Part shown: one piece after another, positions 28,957 through 39,100 of the stretch
How the letters are laid out: each line of letters begins with the position of its first letter
Position numbering within the stretch: the stretch's first letter is position 1
Assembly: GCF_000019785.1 (NCBI RefSeq)
Contig: NC_010524.1
Coordinates: 4,762,001-4,826,000, forward strand
DNA from: Leptothrix cholodnii SP-6
Lineage (GTDB): Bacteria > Pseudomonadota > Gammaproteobacteria > Burkholderiales > Burkholderiaceae_C
Direction of reading: 5' to 3'
DNA: 64,000 nucleotides
The notes under the pieces: model-generated
Database searches by the model: none
Told to the model about the DNA's origin: nothing
What the model saw: the letters and a program-made list of their open reading frames with translations, nothing else
Program-made: the position numbers and the translations under genes

Positions 28957-30531
28957 GTGACGACACGGCGCCGCACGCCCTGGCCGGTGCTTCTGCTGGC
29001 CGTGCTGCTGGCATCGGCCGGCTGCGCCGCCCTGCTGCAGCGTGACCAGGCCCGCCAGCGTGACGCCTTCGAAACCCAGGCCCGCATCGCCCACCGCCTG
29101 CTCAGCCAGCAGGCGGTGCAGCACGAGGCGATGCTCGCCACGCTGGCGCTGCTGCAAGGCCCGGGCGGCGCATCCGACGACGCCGAACAGCGCCTGCCCG
29201 CGATCTTCCCGTCGGTGCTGCGGGTATCACGCCGCGAGCCCGGCCAGGCCTGGCCGACGCCACCCGGCAATGCCGACCCACAAGCCCTGAGCGACGCCGA
29301 ACAGCGCTCGCAACGCAGCGGCCGCGCCGAACTGGTCACGCCCGACGCGGCCCAATTCAGCGCCGGCCGCTTCGTCATCGTGCAAGCCAGCCAGAGCGCC
29401 GCCGTGGCGGTGCAGATCGACCTGGCGCGCATGGTGCCGCGCAGCGAATGGATCGACCACCTGGGCGCGCCGCCACAGCCGCTGCGCATGGCCCTGCAGG
29501 TCGACGGCGGCCCGGCCTGGGCGCTGCCGATGAACGACGGCCAGCGTGTCGGCGATCAGCAGGCCACGGCGCAGGGCGGCTGGTCCTTCGACTTCCGCAA
29601 GCACCTGGCCGCCGCCAGCCAGCCCTTCGAGCTGGTGGTGATGTGGCAATCCGGCTGGGCCGCCTGGCCATGGGCGGCGCTGCTGATCTGGACGCTCGCC
29701 AGCATCGGCGCGGTGCTGGGCGGCTGGCGATTGCGCCGCAACTGGCTGGCGCAGGCCGAGCAGCGCCGCCGCGCCGAGGAGCAATTGCGCTTCGGCCAGG
29801 TGGCGCGCCTGAATGCGCTGGGCGAACTGGCCGCCGGCATGGCGCACGAGCTCAACCAGCCGCTCACCGCCGTGCTCGCCAGCACCCAGACCGCCACCCG
29901 CCTGCTCGCCGATGACCCGCCCGAGCTCGGCACCGCCCAGCTGGCGATGCAGCGCGCCGTCGCCCAGGCCCGCCGCGCCAGCGAGGTGCTGCAGCGCCTG
30001 CGCCGCGTCGTCCAGCCCAGCGGCCCGGGTGACGACGCCGGCCCGCTGCGGCTGGCCGATGCGGTGCGGCGCGCGCTCGACCTGCTGGCCGACGAACTGG
30101 CGCGCCAGCAGGTCACGCCGCAACTGGCGCTGCCCGCCACGCTGCAGGTCGCGGCCGACCCGGTGGCGCTGGAGCAGATCCTGCACAACCTGCTCAGCAA
30201 CGCCCTGCACGCGCTGGCCCAGGTGCCGGCACCGCAACGCAGCCTGGCGCTGCAGGCCACGCACAGCGGCGCGAGCGTCGAGCTGCGCATCACCGACCAT
30301 GGCCCCGGCGTGCCCGCCGACCTGCAGCCGCACCTGTTCGAGCCCTTCGTCACCACCCGCGACGGCGGCCTGGGCCTCGGGCTCAGCCTGTGCGAAACCC
30401 TCGCCGCCAGCATGGGCGCGCGCCTGCACTTCGAGCCCGCCCAGCCGCGTGGCGCGGTGTTCGTGCTGAGCCTGCCCGCTGCCTCCGACACGGACACCGC
30501 CACCGACCCCGTCCCGCCACAACCCCGATGA
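28957..30531 (+). CDS. Sensor histidine kinase
   Basis: The 524-residue kinase starts at GTG 28957. It has one N-terminal helix (PVLLLAVLLASAGCAALL), a periplasmic sensory region to about residue 225, a second helix (WAALLIWTLASIGAVLGGW), then the H-box GMAHELNQPL with H297 and an ATPase domain with N-box NLLSNALHAL, DHGPGVP and GLGLGLSLC. The ELNQPLTAV type is typical of FixL/DctB-like kinases. Its stop overlaps the start of the response-regulator gene (ATGA). The signal is unknown. Confidence 0.92.
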   Translation: MTTRRRTPWPVLLLAVLLASAGCAALLQRDQARQRDAFETQARIAHRLLSQQAVQHEAMLATLALLQGPGGASDDAEQRLPAIFPSVLRVSRREPGQAWPTPPGNADPQALSDAEQRSQRSGRAELVTPDAAQFSAGRFVIVQASQSAAVAVQIDLARMVPRSEWIDHLGAPPQPLRMALQVDGGPAWALPMNDGQRVGDQQATAQGGWSFDFRKHLAAASQPFELVVMWQSGWAAWPWAALLIWTLASIGAVLGGWRLRRNWLAQAEQRRRAEEQLRFGQVARLNALGELAAGMAHELNQPLTAVLASTQTATRLLADDPPELGTAQLAMQRAVAQARRASEVLQRLRRVVQPSGPGDDAGPLRLADAVRRALDLLADELARQQVTPQLALPATLQVAADPVALEQILHNLLSNALHALAQVPAPQRSLALQATHSGASVELRITDHGPGVPADLQPHLFEPFVTTRDGGLGLGLSLCETLAASMGARLHFEPAQPRGAVFVLSLPAASDTDTATDPVPPQPR

Positions 30532-31181
30532 ACACGCACAACCTGACCCCGCTGATCCACCTCATCGACGACGACGAGGCCGTGCGCGAGAGCCTGGCGC
30601 TGCTGATCGCCACCGTCGGCCTGCGGGTGCGCAGCTGGGCCGAGCCGCAGGCCTTTCTGGCGGCGATCGTCGACGGCGAAGAGCGCGACGCCATCGGCGC
30701 CATCGTGCTCGACATGCGCATGCCGGGCCTGAGCGGCCTGGCGGTGCTGGAGCGCCTGCGCGCCGAGGGCGTCGACCAGCCGGTGGTGATGCTGACCGGC
30801 CACGGCACGGTCGAGCTGTGCCGGCGCGCCTTCAAGAGCGGCGCGGCCGAGTTCCTCGAAAAGCCGGTCGACGACGAGCTGCTGATCGAGACTCTGCAAG
30901 CCGCCATCCGCAGCCACGTGCAATCGCGCCAGCGCCACCAGGCCGACCGCGCCGCGCGCGAGCGTTACGCCCAGCTCAGCGAGCGCGAACGCGAGGTGCT
31001 GGGCCTGATCGTCGCGGGCCTCACCAACAAGGAGGCCGGCCGCGCGCTGGGCCTGTCGCCACGCACGGTGGAAACGCACCGCGCCAACCTGTTCGCCAAG
31101 CTGGAGGCGCCATCGCTGGCGCAGCTGATCCGCCAGTACGCCAGCCTGGTCGACGGCGAGGGCGCCGACGGCGCCGCGTGA
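30528..31181 (+). CDS. FixJ/NarL-type response regulator
   Basis: The 217-residue protein has a receiver domain (D14, D15, phosphoacceptor D62 in LDMRMPGLSG, T in MLTGHG and K in FLEKPVD) and a LuxR-type HTH (LSEREREVLGLIVAGLTNKE and SPRTVETHRANLFAKL). It is translationally coupled to the kinase gene upstream. Targets are unknown; the upstream 3HB-oligomer hydrolase or binding protein are the nearest candidates. Confidence 0.92.
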   Translation: MNTHNLTPLIHLIDDDEAVRESLALLIATVGLRVRSWAEPQAFLAAIVDGEERDAIGAIVLDMRMPGLSGLAVLERLRAEGVDQPVVMLTGHGTVELCRRAFKSGAAEFLEKPVDDELLIETLQAAIRSHVQSRQRHQADRAARERYAQLSEREREVLGLIVAGLTNKEAGRALGLSPRTVETHRANLFAKLEAPSLAQLIRQYASLVDGEGADGAA

Positions 31182-31281
31182 GCCCGCAACCCGCTCCCTA
31201 TACTTCTCACTACTTCTCGAGCGCTGTTCCGGACCCGTCCGGCAGCCCTCACCCCAAGATCCTTGTTGAAACGGAAATCCC

Positions 31282-31623
31282 ATGAGCGGCGTGCCGTCGT
31301 GCCCCCAATGCCAATCCGAATTCGCCTATGCGGACGGCAATCAGTTCATCTGCCCGGAATGCGGCCATGAATGGAGCGCTGCATCCGCCGCCAGCGCAGA
31401 AGAACAAGTCCGGGTCTGGAAAGACGCCTACGGCAATGCACTCCATGACGGCGACTCGGTCACCGTCATCAAGGACCTGAAGATCAAGGGATCTTCTGCA
31501 GTCGTCAAGGTCGGCACCAAGGTCAAGAACATCCGCCTGATCGAAGGTGACCACGACATCGACTGCAAGATCGAAGGCTTCGGCTCGATGCAATTGAAGT
31601 CCGAGTTCATCAAGAAGGCCTGA
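31282..31623 (+). CDS. yjdM: YjdM/PhnA-like zinc-ribbon protein
   Basis: The 113-residue protein has an N-terminal zinc ribbon (CPQC near 7-10 and CPEC near 24-27) and a C-terminal beta domain [20 protein letters not shown]. It matches YjdM (formerly PhnA), historically linked to alkylphosphonate use though the true function is unclear. No phosphonate genes are nearby. Confidence 0.9.
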   Translation: MSGVPSCPQCQSEFAYADGNQFICPECGHEWSAASAASAEEQVRVWKDAYGNALHDGDSVTVIKDLKIKGSSAVVKVGTKVKNIRLIEGDHDIDCKIEGFGSMQLKSEFIKKA

Positions 31624-31626
31624 CGA

Positions 31627-32406
31627 GTGGATTCTTCTCCACTCGACCGAGTGAGAACAACAACCCACGCGGTATCGCGCTTGCGCACCGCCTGCCTGAC
31701 CCACAGCGCCACCCGCCCCCATCTCGACCGCGGCAGCCCCCGCAAGGAGCGCTGCGCCGGCTGCCGCCTGAGCCCCGGCCATTGCATGTGCGCCTTGCGG
31801 CCGGTGCTGCCCACGACTCACGCTGGCGTGTGCCTGATCATGGCCGAGTTCGAGCCACTCAAGCCCAGCAACACCGGCTGGCTGATTGCCGACGTGGTGC
31901 CCGACACCGCCGCCTTCGGCTGGTCACGCATGGCCGTCGACCCCGCCCTGCTGGCGCTGCTGGCCGATCCGCAGTGGCAGCCTTATGTGGTGTTCCCCGG
32001 CGAGTTCGTCGCGCCCGAGCGGGTGGTCACCGAACTGCGGTTGCCCGCCGCGCCCGATGCGGCCGTGCGCCCGCTCTTCGTGCTGCTCGACGGCACCTGG
32101 TCCGAGGCGCGCAAGATCTTTCGCAAGAGCCCCTGGCTGGAGCGCTTCCCGGTGCTGAGCCTGCGGCCCGAACAGCTCTCACGCTACCGCCTGCGCCGCT
32201 CCACCCACGCGCACCACTTCTGCACCTCCGAAGTGGCCGCCCTGTGCCTGGCCCTGGCCGGCGACCTGCATGCGGCACAGACGCTCGAAGCCTATCTGGA
32301 CGTCTACAGCAGCCGTTACCTGCGCGCCAAGCAGAGCGTGCCGCCGGACAGCGAGGACGCGGCGCATCAGCGCTTGCGTGAACTGGGGCTGCAAGCGCCG
32401 GTCTGA
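31627..32406 (+). CDS. DTW-domain protein, tRNA-uridine aminocarboxypropyltransferase-like
   Basis: The 259-residue protein has the N-terminal CAGC/CMC metal-binding-like cysteines (RCAGCRLSPGHCMCAL) and the LDGTWSEARKI motif of the DTW family. TapT/TuaA-type members attach a 3-amino-3-carboxypropyl group to uridine in tRNA. GTG 31627 is the chosen start; GTG 31651 is possible, since the first 40 residues are not conserved. It is the last ordinary gene before the accessory region. Confidence 0.82.
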   Translation: MDSSPLDRVRTTTHAVSRLRTACLTHSATRPHLDRGSPRKERCAGCRLSPGHCMCALRPVLPTTHAGVCLIMAEFEPLKPSNTGWLIADVVPDTAAFGWSRMAVDPALLALLADPQWQPYVVFPGEFVAPERVVTELRLPAAPDAAVRPLFVLLDGTWSEARKIFRKSPWLERFPVLSLRPEQLSRYRLRRSTHAHHFCTSEVAALCLALAGDLHAAQTLEAYLDVYSSRYLRAKQSVPPDSEDAAHQRLRELGLQAPV

Positions 32407-32449
32407 GCGGTAAAGCGTGCGCTGCATCACGCCGCGCGGGGCCGGCAGG

Positions 32450-32940
32450 GGGGCGGGTTCGATAAACGACGCGGCAATGTGCATGCAACAAGGGCTCGGG
32501 TTCGGGAAACAGGAGCGGAGTGCGAGGGCACATGGACCACGGAGTTGTCCAACACGGCATCGGTGTGCGGGCACAGAACGGAGCGATGTGCATGAACATC
32601 GATGCAGTGTTTGTGAAACATGAGCACGGTGTTGGGAAACATCACCTCGATGTGCATGCACCGGGGCGTCAATGCGAGTCACACGGAGGGTTGGGTTGCA
32701 CAAACAGGGGCGCGGTGTGCCCTTGCATGCAGGTCTTGTTTGTCGAACGGCGGGGGGTGTTTGGCAAACGTCTGGCTGGGTTTGACCAGCATGACGACCG
32801 GGTTGGACTGACAGCGGAGGCGGTATTCCTCGCAGTCATGCTGTGTTTCAGAAACCTGAGGTCGATGTGCAGGCACATCGTCGTGGAGTTGGCCAAGTAG
32901 CTGGGTCCGTTTAAGCGATGGCTGTGGACGTTTCGGACGC
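32450..32940. repeat. Tandem array of about 23 short dyad-symmetric units, period about 21.5 bp
   Basis: The stretch is built of degenerate units, each a small inverted repeat often flanked by TGT and ACA, separated by G/C-rich linkers. Centres fall near 32462, 484, 505, 525, 548, 569, 592, 614, 635, 656, 677, 698, 722, 743, 764, 782, 807, 829, 850, 871, 892, 912 and 934. The arms change while pairing is kept: TGTGC-GG-GCACA (32564-32575), TGTTT-GTG-AAACA (32608-32620), TGTT-GGGA-AACA (32630-32641), GTGCATGCAC (32652-32661), GTTTG-G-CAAAC (32759-32769), GTTTC-A-GAAAC (32845-32855), CGATGTGC-AG-GCACATCG (32863-32880), TTGGCCAA (32889-32896). Units near 677, 698, 722, 807 and 829 are weak. Frames through it give only 7-residue periodic chance peptides. 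Function unknown. Confidence 0.75.
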
Positions 32941-33169
32941 GGGGTGCAAGGGCGGGGTGGCGGATTGTTCTGGGCGAGTTGAGTGTTGTCGGGTGATGAG
33001 GAGGAAGCTGTGGACTCGTTGCTGCTTCTGGTTCCCCGACAGCTGGGTAAGCGTCCGCTGAAGGCCCTCTGTACGCAGGCTGGGGGAGAGCCGAACATGC
33101 GTCCACATGGAAGCTTGTGGACACACCCCTGAATGGAGCGAGCAGCGCGTGTTGCGTACGAACGCGCGT

Positions 33170-33277
33170 GGTCGGCACGTTTACTGTGAGCGGTTCATGG
33201 CCTGGATCGTTGAGCAGGCATTCAAACCTGGAACGTCGGTGGCAGCGCTGGCGATGCACAACCAGCCCAGCGGCTGA
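33170..33277 (+). pseudogene. Remnant of an IS66/IS3-type transposase OrfA
   Basis: One frame reads YCERFMAWIVEQAF then KPGTSVAALAMHNQ before a TGA at 33275. This is the helix-turn-helix start of small IS66/IS3 OrfA proteins (family pattern Y-x-x-EFKx-W-VVEQ-x-L-x-PGxSVAALA). Only about 35 codons are recognisable, there is no start in a sensible context, and no continuation is seen downstream. It marks past insertion activity beside the dyad array. Confidence 0.5.
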
Positions 33278-33842
33278 GTCCGCTTGCAACGCGGCGACCT
33301 TGCCGCCAAACCCGACTCACCCTCCGTACCACTTCGGCTCTTGTCAATACCGGGGGCTGAATACGTACCTGGCGGACCAGGTGGAAGGTGGTGGTCGAGG
33401 TCATGTAAGGCGTCCTCACGGTGCATCGGGTGCCCCGGAAATGCGAAACGCCCATGACCGGTGGGCCTTGGGCGTTCAGGATGGGTGGTGCCGGCGCTCA
33501 GGCCTGGCTGGCGTCGATGTCAGCGGCGGAAGCGCACATGGATGCTGAGGTCCAACTGGGTCGGAAGGCTGAACGTGTTCACGCGGAAGAGGCTGGGCAG
33601 GGTCGAGGTTCTGGGCATGAATTTTCCGTAGTCAAGGTAGGTGGCACCGGGAGCGGTGTCCCTGGAGATGAGATGCGCTTGTGCGAATCGTCGGCTACGG
33701 CTGACGCGAATCGACGCCGGTTGACCGGCTTCTGATCGATCGGGAGCTACTCCGAGACATTGCCAGCTGTTCCTGGCCTTGTGCCTTCCATTGCGGCAAA
33801 ACCTTGTTAAACTTGGTTTCCTGGTTACCAAACTTTTTAATC
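33278..33842. other. Non-coding stretch upstream of the methyltransferase
   Basis: No gene is supported here. A minus-strand frame ending at 33520 gives about 100 residues with no start context and no recognised family. The stretch includes a terminator-like hairpin at 33447-33476, and its last 60 bases become AT-richer and hold the likely promoter of the methyltransferase gene. The segment around 33803-33838 has imperfect inverted repeats (ACTTGGT and ACCAAACT) that could be an operator. Confidence 0.45.
33447..33476 (-). terminator. Terminator-like hairpin
   Basis: AACGCCCA (33447-33454) pairs perfectly with TGGGCGTT (33469-33476) around a 14-base loop. Read on the minus strand it is followed by TTCGCATTT. 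There is no gene directly upstream on that strand now, so it may be a relic of a lost gene. Confidence 0.35.
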
Positions 33843-35186
33843 ATGGCTGTCGGACACAACAAGAGCGAACTCGAAGGCGATTCCGCAACTCTCGCGTCTA
33901 GGGTGGGTGATCTCTCGCCCCTGCTACCACTCGCGGGCACAGTAGCGACCATCGAATATCCCGGCAAACTGTCACGTGAACGCATTCTGCAAAAGGTCAG
34001 CGTTCCATTCGTTTCTGTTGACCCTGCCGGAACTGTCCGCGATGACTCGGTGAGAGCGAACTCCTTAGTCTGGTCAGACAATTGGTTTGCACTTCACAAC
34101 TTACTCGCATCGGGGAAGAAGGCGACACTAATTTATCTGGACCCCCCATACGCGACAGGGCTCGATTTTCAATCGAGGGACCAAGAACACGCGTACAACG
34201 ATGCACTTTCAGATGCGGGATACATTGAATTCATTCGACGACGCTTGATACTGATGTTGGAATTGCTTTCAGACCAGGGGTCGATCTACGTTCACATCGG
34301 GCATCAAATGTTGGGCGAAATGAAACTCATTTTGGATGAGGTGTTCGGCGCCAAGAATTTTCGCAACATAATCACCCGGCGCAAATGCAGCAGCAAGAAC
34401 TTTACAAAACATCAATACGCAAATCTTAACGACTACATTCTCTTCTACAGCAAGAGCGACAGCTACACGTGGAATCAGCCCATGGAGAATCCCGACCCAG
34501 ATTGGATTGCAAAAGAATATCCAAAGGTCGACTCTAAGGGGCAATACAAACTCGTGCCCGTCCATGCCCCCGGCACCAGGCGCGGAGAGACTGGTGGCCT
34601 TTGGCGAGGAGAAATGCCGCCCGCAGGCAAGCATTGGCAATACACACCCACACGACTAGATGAATTCGACGCCAAGGGTGAAATTCATTGGTCAAAAAAT
34701 GGGAATCCCAGGCGCAAGGTTTATCTGCCAGCAGACAAAGGCCTAGCGCTGACAGATTACTGGGACAAGTATCGGGATGCGCATCATCAGAGCATTCTCA
34801 TCACGGGGTACCCTACCGAGAAAAACTTCGAGATGATGAAAATGATTGTTGCAGCTAGCAGCAACCCGGGAGACCTTGTGATTGACCCGTTCTCTGGATC
34901 GGGCTCTACTGTCCATGCTGCTGATGTGCTCGGTCGAGAATGGATCGGGATCGATCAGTCACTGCTTGCGGTCAAGACTGCGATCAAACGCCTTACGCTC
35001 GGCCGAAATCCGATGGGGGATTTCGTGAAGGGGGAAACACCGCCAGATCTGTTTTCCGAATTTAAAGCTTCGACTGTTCAACATGAAACTGTAAGTGCCG
35101 AATTCAGTCTACTAGTCGATCACGAGATCTCGAAGTTGCACCCCGCGGAAGTTTCTGGCCTTGCTGGCCTACTCCCCAAACCTTAA
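33843..35186 (+). CDS. Site-specific DNA methyltransferase (beta-class, N6-adenine or N4-cytosine)
   Basis: The 447-residue enzyme has the catalytic DPPY motif at residues 100-103 (LIYLDPPYATG) and, later, the SAM-binding motif FSGSGS at 350-355. The order DPPY before FxGxG defines the beta class used by many type II and III systems. The N-terminal 60 residues look non-conserved. ATG 33843 is used; the TTG at 33804 would add 13 residues inside the AT-rich promoter. Base composition is clearly lower in GC than the metabolic genes, suggesting transfer. Its TAA interlocks with the stop of the convergent endonuclease gene. Confidence 0.9.
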   Translation: MAVGHNKSELEGDSATLASRVGDLSPLLPLAGTVATIEYPGKLSRERILQKVSVPFVSVDPAGTVRDDSVRANSLVWSDNWFALHNLLASGKKATLIYLDPPYATGLDFQSRDQEHAYNDALSDAGYIEFIRRRLILMLELLSDQGSIYVHIGHQMLGEMKLILDEVFGAKNFRNIITRRKCSSKNFTKHQYANLNDYILFYSKSDSYTWNQPMENPDPDWIAKEYPKVDSKGQYKLVPVHAPGTRRGETGGLWRGEMPPAGKHWQYTPTRLDEFDAKGEIHWSKNGNPRRKVYLPADKGLALTDYWDKYRDAHHQSILITGYPTEKNFEMMKMIVAASSNPGDLVIDPFSGSGSTVHAADVLGREWIGIDQSLLAVKTAIKRLTLGRNPMGDFVKGETPPDLFSEFKASTVQHETVSAEFSLLVDHEISKLHPAEVSGLAGLLPKP

Positions 35187-36055
35187 CCGAGCCAGTTGGA
35201 GGTCAGCTGTGCCACGGCCGTTTTCAGAGTGATGACCCGAATATTTCCATCCCAAGCGTCATCAAGCTTTACGGCCTCTTTCCACGTGTCCACATGGCCT
35301 AAACCCGGCCCGTCCGCCAGGAATACCAGCCTAAAGCTCTTTCCTGATCGCTTGCAGTATTCCTGCGCTTTGGAAACCTTGTCTGAGTTTCCGCCTGTTC
35401 GATCGTCGGATTGCGCTCCGCCACGCGTTGAGTCGTAACGAGCGAAACCCACAGCTTTGACTTCCCGGCGTGCATTCCGAATGACAAAATCGCAGGGATA
35501 GTCGCCTCGAAAATCCGGGAATACGGTGGACAGCTCGATATCACGGCCAGCGCCCCGAGGGCCTTCGATCGTGTAAACCTGAGCAAAATGCTGCTCAAAC
35601 CAATCGAAAAACTGCCCGGTCAAAAGGTACCCGAGTTGTCCCCGCGTGTCATATTCACCAATCAACGCCGCGAGTGCTGCCTCTTGATCGGCCGTGATGG
35701 TTTCGAATTGGGCTTTTAGCTTTGCAATGGGTTTGAAGGTGTGACCGAGAGATGACACCAAACTTTCCGTAGTGACTTTGGTAATCTTCTTCGCCATCTC
35801 GGTGTCAATTACCGGGGAAACGCAGCGGCGGTACATCTTCAACAGCGACATACGTTGCTCACCGGAGAACGTGTTCGTTCGAATTGAAGCGAGGAGAGAC
35901 GCGCTCGAGTTAGCGCCCCGAACTAGCGTCTTAAAAAGTTCGATGTCCTTGGCATATTTTTCTTTACAGGCGTCGAGGATCTCGGGAAATCGGATCGAGG
36001 CGTCGATGGCGGTGATGATTTCGATGGGGGTGGCGACTTGGCGAAGAAAAGTCAT
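35183..36055 (-). CDS. Type II restriction endonuclease (PD-(D/E)xK type)
   Basis: The 290-residue protein is convergent with the methyltransferase and overlaps it by four bases (the two stops share TTAA). A helical N-terminal half is followed by a nuclease-like core: E174 in RDIEL, D189 in YPCDFVIRN and E198/K200 in REVKAVGF, a D-x8-E-x-K arrangement. The C-terminal half continues with an alternating strand-helix pattern. ATG 36055 is chosen; ATG 36082 would add nine residues and neither has a clear RBS. Cognate function with the methyltransferase is inferred from position; the recognition site is unknown. Confidence 0.8.
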   Translation of the reverse strand: MTFLRQVATPIEIITAIDASIRFPEILDACKEKYAKDIELFKTLVRGANSSASLLASIRTNTFSGEQRMSLLKMYRRCVSPVIDTEMAKKITKVTTESLVSSLGHTFKPIAKLKAQFETITADQEAALAALIGEYDTRGQLGYLLTGQFFDWFEQHFAQVYTIEGPRGAGRDIELSTVFPDFRGDYPCDFVIRNARREVKAVGFARYDSTRGGAQSDDRTGGNSDKVSKAQEYCKRSGKSFRLVFLADGPGLGHVDTWKEAVKLDDAWDGNIRVITLKTAVAQLTSNWLG

Positions 36056-36139
36056 GTGTCTACTGTGAGTACGATCTCGCATCACGTTAGCATGGACCCG
36101 TATTCAAGACGCCGCTGCGGCAATTCACGGCCGCCGGCC

Positions 36140-39100
36140 TTACACCCCACGCAGCACACTGAACTCCCTGAACAGCCTCGCAGGCAACGGCACGTCAAGC
36201 CGCCAGACAATACTCATCGGCCGATCACCCTCGGCCGACTCCAGCGTCACCCGCCCGCAGGCCCGATAGGCGTCGCCTTTACGCGGCCGCACGAAAAGCT
36301 GGAATTGCCAGCCATTGCTCTCACTCTCCAGATAACGCCGGCCGCCGGGCGTGTCCGGGCCGGCGCTGTTCTGTGTTTGCCAATGGAAGCGCTCCGCGCT
36401 GATCGCATAGTCGTGATACGAGATGCGGTCGTGGTAGCCCTCGCTCTTGTCGAGTGTCACGAACAGCAGTTCGGTCTTTCGGTGGGTCAGTGGCAATACA
36501 CCAGCCTGGAATGGCGTACGGCGTGTTGCCGTCAGCCAACCGACCGCCGTGAGCACCTCACGCGCGCCATAGGCGGCGTGCAAGCACAACGGCGTGTCTT
36601 CGAGACCGGGCAATGCGTTGGCGCCCAGGCTGCTTCGGGCCTGCAGCAGGTCTGACAACTCGACCAGCTCCGCGGCGATGGCAGGGTGGCGTGCCAGTCG
36701 TTCGGCAAAAGCCTCGTGGCCGGCGGCCTGCGCATGCCGGCCATCGATCTGATAGGCCAGCATCTGCACACCCAATGCACTCTTGGTGTCGAGCACTTCC
36801 GAGTCGCCTTGCCTCGCGCCAACCGCGGCCATCATGTCGAGCCGACGCGGGTCATCCACGTGCAGCAGGTCTGCAAAACGTCGGCTGAAGTAGTCCTCTT
36901 CCGGACCGGGCTCCGCGACGATCAGGCCGGCGTCGCGCTTGAGCGCCGTCCAGCCGCTGCGGCCCTGGCCGGTGCCCGCGCGGTAGATGTCTTCGAGCTC
37001 CAGCGCCTGGTCATGCAGAAAGTCCGCCAAGCGCACGGACGCACGGCCCTTCAGCGCCACATACGTCTGCAACTCGGTCTTCAGGCGGCGCCAGTTCTGC
37101 GTCGTCAGCGCACGTAAGCCTTGCAGCACCTGCTCTCGCGTCTGCCGCTGAAGGTGGATGTGGCAGCCCGGCGGCAGGCTGCCGAATCCGTTCTCGACGC
37201 CATCCACCAGTTCGCGGCGCGACAACCCGGTCAGGCTCGACAACAGGCGATCAAATCGAAACTCGGTGCGATGCTGGCCGACGAAGTCGAGCACCAGGCA
37301 GCTCTCCTTGCCCGGCGCCAAGCGCAGGCCGCGGCCGATCTGCTGCTGGAACAGCACCGGGCTCTGTGTGGGCCGCAGCAGCAACAGGGTGTCGACCATC
37401 GGCAGGTCGATGCCCTCGTTGTAGAGGTCAACCGTCACCAGCGCGCAAAGCTCGCCGCTGAGTAGGCGTTGCGGCGCGCGGCGCCGCTCTTCAATCGCCG
37501 TCGTGCCGACCACGCAGGCCGCCGGCAGGCCGGCGCGGTTGAACCGGTCGGTCATGAACTCGGCGTGTGCAACCGAAACGCAGAACACGATGGCACGTGA
37601 TGTCGATGCGTCAGAAGCCAGCCGGCGCCATTCATTGACGACGAGCCGGGCACGCACGTCATTGCCGGTCACGAGCTTGTCCACCGCCTCTCGTTCGCCC
37701 GGCTTGTCCCATGGCACCGCTGAGAAATCGGTGCCGTCATCGCAGGCGTAGTACTCGAAGGGCGCCAGCAGTTGCAGGTCGAGCGCATGCCACAGCCGCA
37801 GCTCGATGGCAGGGCTGCCATCCGGGCGCGCATCGAAGTACTGCGCGATGGGTTGCCCGTCGCTGCGTTCGGGTGTCGCGGTCAGGCCGAGCAAAACGCT
37901 GGGGCGAACCGACTTGACGAAGGCATCGAAGCGATCGGCTGCCAGCCGGTGGCACTCGTCCACCACGACGGTGTGCCAATGATCGGCGCCAACGGTGGTC
38001 ACCAGGTCGCGGCTGGTCACGCTGTCGATGGTGGCAAACAAATGGTCCCATCGTTCGGGCTGGTTGCCGCCAGTGAGCAGGTCGCCGAACTCGGGGTCAC
38101 GCAGCACTTCGCGATAGGTGCGCAGGGCCTGGCGCAGGATCTCCTCGCGGTGGGCCACAAACAGCAGGCGAGGGCGGCCGCCTTCAACACGGCAGGTGTT
38201 GCGATAGTCGAACGCCGCCACCACGGTCTTGCCGGTGCCGGTGGCCGCCACCAATAGGTTTCGGTTGCGGCCGTGGCTGCGCTCGGTGATCAACTGCTCC
38301 AGCATCTCTTGCTGATAGGTCTTGGGCTGGAGGTCGAAGAAACTGATCGTGGCAGTGGGCTCGCCGCCGCCGAAGGACTCGCGGCCGAGCGCAGCGGCCA
38401 GTGCCTGCCGATGCGCGACGTTGTCCGGGTCGTAACGCTGAAACTCGCTGTCGGCCCACAGCGTTTCGAAGTGGGCAACCGCCCGAGCAAACAGCGCCTC
38501 TTGCGCGCGCTGGGTCAGCTTGACGGTCCACTCCAGCCCACCGGTCAGCGCCGCACCCGACAGGTTGGCACTGCCGACATAGGCTGAGCCGAAGCCGGTC
38601 TTGCGCTGGAACAGCCAGGCCTTCGCGTGCAAGCGCGTGCGCCGGCCATCGAGCGACACACGCACCTCGCACCCCGGCAGGCGCGCGAGCTCATCCAGCG
38701 CCCGTGCCTCGGTCGCGCCGGTGTAGGTGGTGGTGAGGATGCGCAGGCGTGTGCCCGCTTGGCCCTGTCCGTTTCCGCCCTTGGCCGTGATCTGCTGCAG
38801 CACGTCCTGCAGCTTGCGAACGCCCGACACGGTGATGAAGCTGACGAGGATATCCACCTGGTCGCTGGAGGCCAGTTCGCGGCGGATCTCCTGCAGCAAT
38901 GAAGGCGAGCCTTTGCCGGCCGTGAAAAGCCACGGCACGGCCAGACCGATCTCCGGTGACGTCGGGAACTGCTGGTTGCGCTGCACGGCCCTGAGGACGC
39001 GCAGCGGCGATGCCACCAGGTCGACGACTTCGGCAGACCCAGCGGCACCGGTCGAACCGTCGCCGACGTTGAGCCGCTGGCGCAGCATCACCAAGAGCTC

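Noticed and set aside
32520..32900. 126-codon ORF through the dyad array
   Set aside because: Its 7-residue periodicity only mirrors the 21-bp DNA repeat; unit lengths of 18-25 bp break the frame, and there is no RBS or known domain.
32450..32940. CRISPR array
   Set aside because: Units are about 21 bp, not identical, and lack a repeat-spacer alternation; no cas genes are nearby.
33520..33831. 103-codon minus-strand ORF upstream of the methyltransferase
   Set aside because: No RBS or recognised domain; it overlaps the AT-richer promoter region of the methyltransferase.
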